Origin: Odiellus spinosus
Taxonomy: Eukaryota; Arthropoda; Arachnida; Opiliones; Phalangiidae
Assembly (NCBI GenBank): GCA_963920705.1
Contig: OY987236.1
Span: 11,208,190-11,272,189, forward strand
Direction of reading: 5' to 3'
DNA: 64,000 bases
The notes under the pieces are model-generated. The model ran no database searches and was not told where the DNA came from. It saw only the letters and a program-made list of their open reading frames with translations. This document shows positions 59,732 through 64,000 of this stretch, in pieces. Within the stretch, counting starts at the first letter, position 1; each line of letters opens with the position of its first letter. Both the position numbers and the translations under genes were made by a program.

Positions 59732-62700
59732 ATGGACGGAGTGGAGAAGTTATATAATTATTATGATATTTTAGCGGAGGCTAAAGATAAAATATCCGAG
59801 GTAAGTTGTTTGCCAAGGCTTAAGGTAATAATTTAGGCTTAATGTTAGGATTATCTTTGGTTTTTAACTAACTTTAACTGCAACTAATTAATAAAAATTA
59901 GCACGAAGATAAATACCTTCATATATTGGAAGCCGTAAGAGGGAACAGCAATGAGAAGCGACTGGCAGCTCAGTTTATCCCACGTTTCTTCAAGCATTTC
60001 CCTACTTTGCATACTAAAGCGATTGATGCCGAGATAGATCTTTGTGAAGATGAGGATGTGACTGTATGTGTAAAAAAGTGTGTGGTAACGTTGTGTCTCA
60101 TAAATTTACCCCTTTTAGATTCGTAAGCAAGCGATCAAAGATCTGCCTAATTTATGTAACGATGCGAAAGAGTTTTTACCCAAAATTGCTGATGTTTTAA
60201 CGCAGCTCTTATTGGCTGATGAACCGCCCGAAATCCAAGTTGTTCATAGTTCGCTATTGGCTTTGTTTAAACAAAACGCCAAAGGTATGTTTAACATTTA
60301 AAAATAATTATAAATAGGTGTTTTAAATGGAATATTTAGGAACATTGGCTGGCATATTTTCCCAAATTGCGAATGGAGAAGAATCAGTTAGAGAACGAGC
60401 CATCAAATTTCTCTGCACGAAATGGAAATCACTTTCAAGTGAAATAACTACGAAAGAAGTTGAAGAGTTTCTCTTACAAGAATGCAAAAAGGTATTTCAT
60501 TCAACGTTACTGTAATTATTCTGAACTAAAAACATGTTAAAATCATATAGGTAATGCAAGATGTTACGGGCGATGAATTTGCCTCTTTCATGGGTCTATT
60601 AAGTGTTCTTAAAATCTCTAAACCCATCCCTGGACAACAAGCTCTCGTGGATTTAGTCGTAGAACAAGCCGAACTCGATAAAATATTTGATGTATGCTTT
60701 AAGTATAGATTAATATTTAAATTGGTTTAATCGTTACTTTAACTGCTTAACTCGCTTCTTATTATTAATTAGCACACTGATCCTGATGCGCTATCAAGGC
60801 TTATGCATTGTTTAAAGCAAGCCATGCCATTTTTCTGCGTAAGTTTCGAGTCTAAAAGTTGATCTATTCATTATTGATTATTAATCCCTTAAACTAAAAA
60901 TTTTAATTTCAAAAACAGCCTTTTGTTAGCGCTTCTTCTTTCATCAGTTACATTTGCCTTCAAGTGATTCCTGAACTCGAACTTCTAAGAGAACACGATA
61001 ACGTTGACATGGGGCTCGAAATTCTGAAACTTCTCGCGGAAATTAGTCCTCATTCAGCCAAAATGGAAAACATTCCAGTTTGTGTTGAAATAGTTTTTAA
61101 CAAGTTGTTGGTATGATTTATGTTAATAAGTTAATTTGATTTTAAACGGGTTAGTTAACTCTTAATTTAAATTTTTAGGAATACTTGCACCTCCCACCGG
61201 CTGAAGATAATGCGGAAAATGACAATTTGAATACTGATTTCCCTAATCTTCATTTATCTCACGTTGAATGTCTTTTATTTACTTTCCACCAGTTGGCTAA
61301 GAAACACACTGACTTCTTAGCGGCTGAAAGTAGTGCGGAAAGGGTTCGCGATTTTAAACTTAGATTACAGTTTTTAGCTCGAGGAATTCAAATCTACATT
61401 AAGAAGTTGCGCGAAGCCTTGCAAGCAACTAAAACCAATGATTTAAAGAGTGATGAAGTAAGATATTTGATTTTAATTCTATTATTCTGTATATATCATA
61501 ATCCTGCCATTAGTTCTACAAATGCTATCGTTAGTTTTACCAATGCAACTTTAATTATAATTCTACTGTATTACAAAATCTGTAAATTCTAAACTTTTCA
61601 ATATTTCCTTAATTAGAATAAACTGAAACTGGTGGCTCTGAGAACAACTTCAAATATTAATAATTTGATAAAGGATTTGTTCCACGTTCCTCCATCTTAT
61701 AAATCAAACATTACTCTATCATGGAAAAATACAGTGACTGCGGCTGCTGTCGTGACACCCTCTGTGGGGCAGAAAAGTCAAGGAATTCTGAAGAATGAGG
61801 ATGAAGTTTTATCAGCCGGGTAATTAAATTTAAAATTTTATATGTTATAGTGCGATTATCCCTTTAATATGGTTTTGTAAAAGTCTTCTAATATTTCATG
61901 TTCTTATTCCTTTTAGTGTTAAGAGAGTATCAAAAACCCCGATTGTTTTTGATAAAAGTGAAAAGACAATGAGAATGCCTGCTCGAAGTGGAGGAGATGG
62001 TTCTTTCAAGGGCACTAGGGAACTTTATCAACCACCAAGCGGAAAATACAGCACGAAAGTAGATTTTCAACAAACAGGTTAGTGTGACTATTTTTAAAGT
62101 ATATAAATTATAATAATACTTACTAGTCAAATCTAATCTGGGAAAGTTCTAAGATCAAAGGGGAACATTTTTGTTGAGGTTTTTGAGGAAAAATTTCAAT
62201 TCAGTGTTTTGTGTGTATGTGGGAAACTTATACTTTGGTTGCTTCCCTTACCAAAAAAAATTGGTCTTAAGAGGTCTTGGGGAAGTCCTAAAGACTTCCC
62301 CAAGACCTTTGTAGCATTCTTGAGGACCTCTTCAGATCACACTTTTTTCCGTAAGGGCTGGATGGCTGGAAGGTAATAAAAATTCAGTGTAAAGTTTGAA
62401 AATTCGTCAGCTATGGTTAAAGCGTGATACTAGACTCTGATAAAAAGTTATTTTAAATCGATTTCGATGTTAAAATATGCGTAAAAGCTATATCAAAATT
62501 CACGAAAGGTTATTCATTACTTTGCAGTTAAATACCAAAGTCGTGAACTAGACTCGCTAAGTCAAAATCTGTTTCAAAGATATTTTGGACTAAATTCTGG
62601 TGAAAATTAGGTTGAATCAATGAGTTGCGACATTTCAGCATCGAGATCTCATTCACATCAGCAATTGAGTCCTTTTTTAAATAAATCTGAAATTTCTTTG

Positions 62701-63592
62701 CGCATAATTTCCCAAGTTTGATAAAAAAAATAACTCTGAATTACCACGAAACATTTATTGTGAGATTTCATAAGGTTTTAACACATTTTAAGACTTAATC
62801 GATTAAATTCCAGAGTCTATTATCCCTTTGGCTTTAAGAAATCAAGGAGGATCAGAGAAGGAGAGGAAATGTGGGGCTGCGTTGAGTTAGAGAGAGAAGA
62901 GCCAACCTCCCACTCGGGTGGAAAGGGGGGATAGGAAATTCTCGAGGTAAACTGTTGTCACGTGGTCGCTAGCTAGCGCGTCTCATAAAGGATTCGTTTT
63001 ACCCACGCGACAACATTTTACCACGAAACGTCTCTACCCCCGTTCTCCCAGAGTGGGAGTTTAGGCCGACGCAGTAGGAACCGCGCCGTCCCCACATTTC
63101 CTCTCCTTCTCTGATCCTCCTTGAAGAAATATAACTTTATTTTATTTGCAAAGCTAAGATTTAAGGAAATACTGCAATTTAGCATTTTTAGGTGTTTGTG
63201 GGAAAGTTATAGTTTGGTTCCTTGGCTGGCTGGCTGGAAGGTAGCAAAATTTGTCTGCTAGTGTTCAATGTTGAATTTATGAAATATTATTTTCTTTGGT
63301 TTCACAATTTGCAATGTTCAAATTTAAGGAAAAAAATTGCAACTTTAGTTTCTTTTTTTTTCTGGCATTTTATGTGTGCTAGGATCAAAGATAGAATTTA
63401 TTTAAGAAATTATTTTCATTCTTTTGTGAACAAATGATTTGATTACTTGGCTAAGTAGAATGAAAAAACCAGTTTAGTTTTAAGACTTGATTATAAAATT
63501 TTCTAGGATACCCTTACCGTGGAAGAGGTAGGGGATTTGGTTATGGCCGAAGCAGAGGTCGTGGTAGAGGTAGTTACAACTACTACTACTAA
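59732..63592 (+). CDS. API5: Apoptosis inhibitor 5 (API5/AAC-11)
   Basis: Nuclear HEAT/ARM-repeat protein that suppresses E2F1-dependent and Acinus-linked apoptosis in animals. Exons: 59732-59800, 59902-60063, 60119-60284, 60340-60491, 60551-60691, 60773-60838, 60919-61110, 61179-61457, 61617-61819, 61917-62077 and 63507-63592, giving 558 residues. Helical repeats fill about residues 1-450. Diagnostic stretches are EKLYNYYDILAEAKDKI, RLAAQFIPRFFKHFPTL, EDEDVTIRKQAIKDLP and HLSHVECLLFTFHQLAKKH. The C-terminal tail is positively charged and ends in an RG-rich, Tyr-capped segment (YPYRGRGRGFGYGRSRGRGR, then NYYY), a typical RNA-binding type tail. The last intron, 1.4 kb, is full of transposon-like elements; all others are short. 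Confidence 0.94.
62272..62308. repeat. Perfect 16-bp hairpin in the last API5 intron
   Basis: AGGTCTTGGGGAAGTC (62272-62287) and its exact complement (62293-62308) around the loop CTAAA. Nearby strings GAGGTCTTGG and GAGGACCTCTTC repeat parts of the arm. Function unknown; it may be a deletion product of a larger foldback element. Confidence 0.7.
62417..62830. mobile_element. Dispersed TTAA element in the last API5 intron
   Basis: Starts TTAAAGCGTGATACTAGACT and ends CAGAGTCTATTATCCCTTTG. Internal blocks (ACATCAGCAATTGAGTCC, TACCACGAAACATTT, GGTTTTAACACATTTT) match the copies at 18093 and 20051. Its right TTAA is mutated, and 12 bases later the next element (62843) begins. Non-coding. Confidence 0.65.
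62843..63123. mobile_element. 281-bp MITE with 34-bp perfect inverted termini
   Basis: Termini 62843-62876 and 63090-63123 are exact inverted copies over 34 bases (starting CAAGGAGGATCAGAGAAGG). The element is flanked by the 7-base direct repeat AAGAAAT (62836-62842 and 63124-63130). The inside shows further inverted pairs (CCTCCCACTCGGG against CAGAGTGGGAG), so the whole can fold into one hairpin. It is GC-richer than the intron around it. No transposase. Perfect ends suggest recent insertion; the CAAGG start is hAT-like, but hAT duplications are usually 8 bp. Confidence 0.8.
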
Positions 63593-64000
63593 TTTATGAT
63601 CATTTTTTTTTTTTTTTAAAGTCATTGTGTCTCTTGTGAAATGTAAGATAACTTTTGTCAGTTTTTTTGAAACGATTTTAGAACCAGAAACCTTTTAAAA
63701 TTTCATTGGTTTCTTTCTGACTAGTTTCAAAAACTTTTTACATAGTCGATTATTTGACTTCATTTGTTATTCAACTATCAATCAATATATGTATGCTTGC
63801 TTTGGTCAAAAGAGAAAAACATTTTTTATAATGTTTGAGTTCCCAAAATGAGTTTATTAATTCTTATTGTCGATTAAGGATTGCTTTTAAAGTATATTGA
63901 CCAACAAATTCGCTAAAATAGTGCAAAAAGTCGTGAGATGCTTTCAATAGAAAGTAATTTGCTCAATCAGACAAGAAATCTTGCTAGACATTAGCAATGA
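63593..64000. other. Downstream of API5
   Basis: AT-rich, probably API5 3' untranslated region; a T15 run lies at 63604-63618. No polyadenylation signal or further gene could be assigned before the window ends. Confidence 0.4.

Overview
This window looks like nuclear DNA from an insect or a close arthropod relative. It is AT-rich. Its genes are split by mostly short introns (about 55-90 nt when no repeat sits inside), and the proteins I recognise are conserved animal proteins. Species cannot be fixed from the sequence. All identifications rest on reading translated exons by eye against known families; no search was run.

Layout. 1-10899 holds no protein gene that I can support, only dispersed repeats and a divergent pair of intron-containing tRNA-Leu(CAA) genes (8679-8796 plus, 9321-9438 minus). 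10900-20873 (plus) is the microtubule polymerase CKAP5/XMAP215 (mini spindles) in 24 exons. 23935 to about 29490 (minus) is an unrecognised membrane protein gene. It is head to head with TMEM41B (29599-30922, plus). 32972-38709 (plus) is the AP-2 alpha-adaptin gene. 43437-45120 (minus) is a CCDC85-family gene. 47222-50775 (plus) is microsomal triglyceride transfer protein, with almost all of its coding sequence in one exon. 51410-56862 (minus) is a glyoxylate/hydroxypyruvate reductase. 58319-59488 (minus) is Mediator subunit MED6, head to head with API5 (59732-63592, plus), with 243 bp between the two start codons.

The genes form no operon or dedicated pathway; most are housekeeping genes for the mitotic spindle, endocytosis, ER lipid handling, transcription and cell survival. 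MTP and TMEM41B both belong to ER lipid and lipoprotein biology, but nothing here shows that their proximity matters.

The most unusual content is non-coding. Many small elements end in TTAA-AGGG...CCCT-TTAA, and several sit inside introns that would otherwise be minimal. There are foldback elements with near-perfect hairpins, a 281-bp element with 34-bp perfect terminal inverted repeats and a 7-bp target duplication, a palindromic element carrying a CTCF-like motif, and a tRNA gene inside a foldback structure. I found no convincing previously undescribed multi-gene system. The best candidates for novelty are the unrecognised membrane protein, an orphan exon at 22146-22301, and the TTAA/foldback element families.
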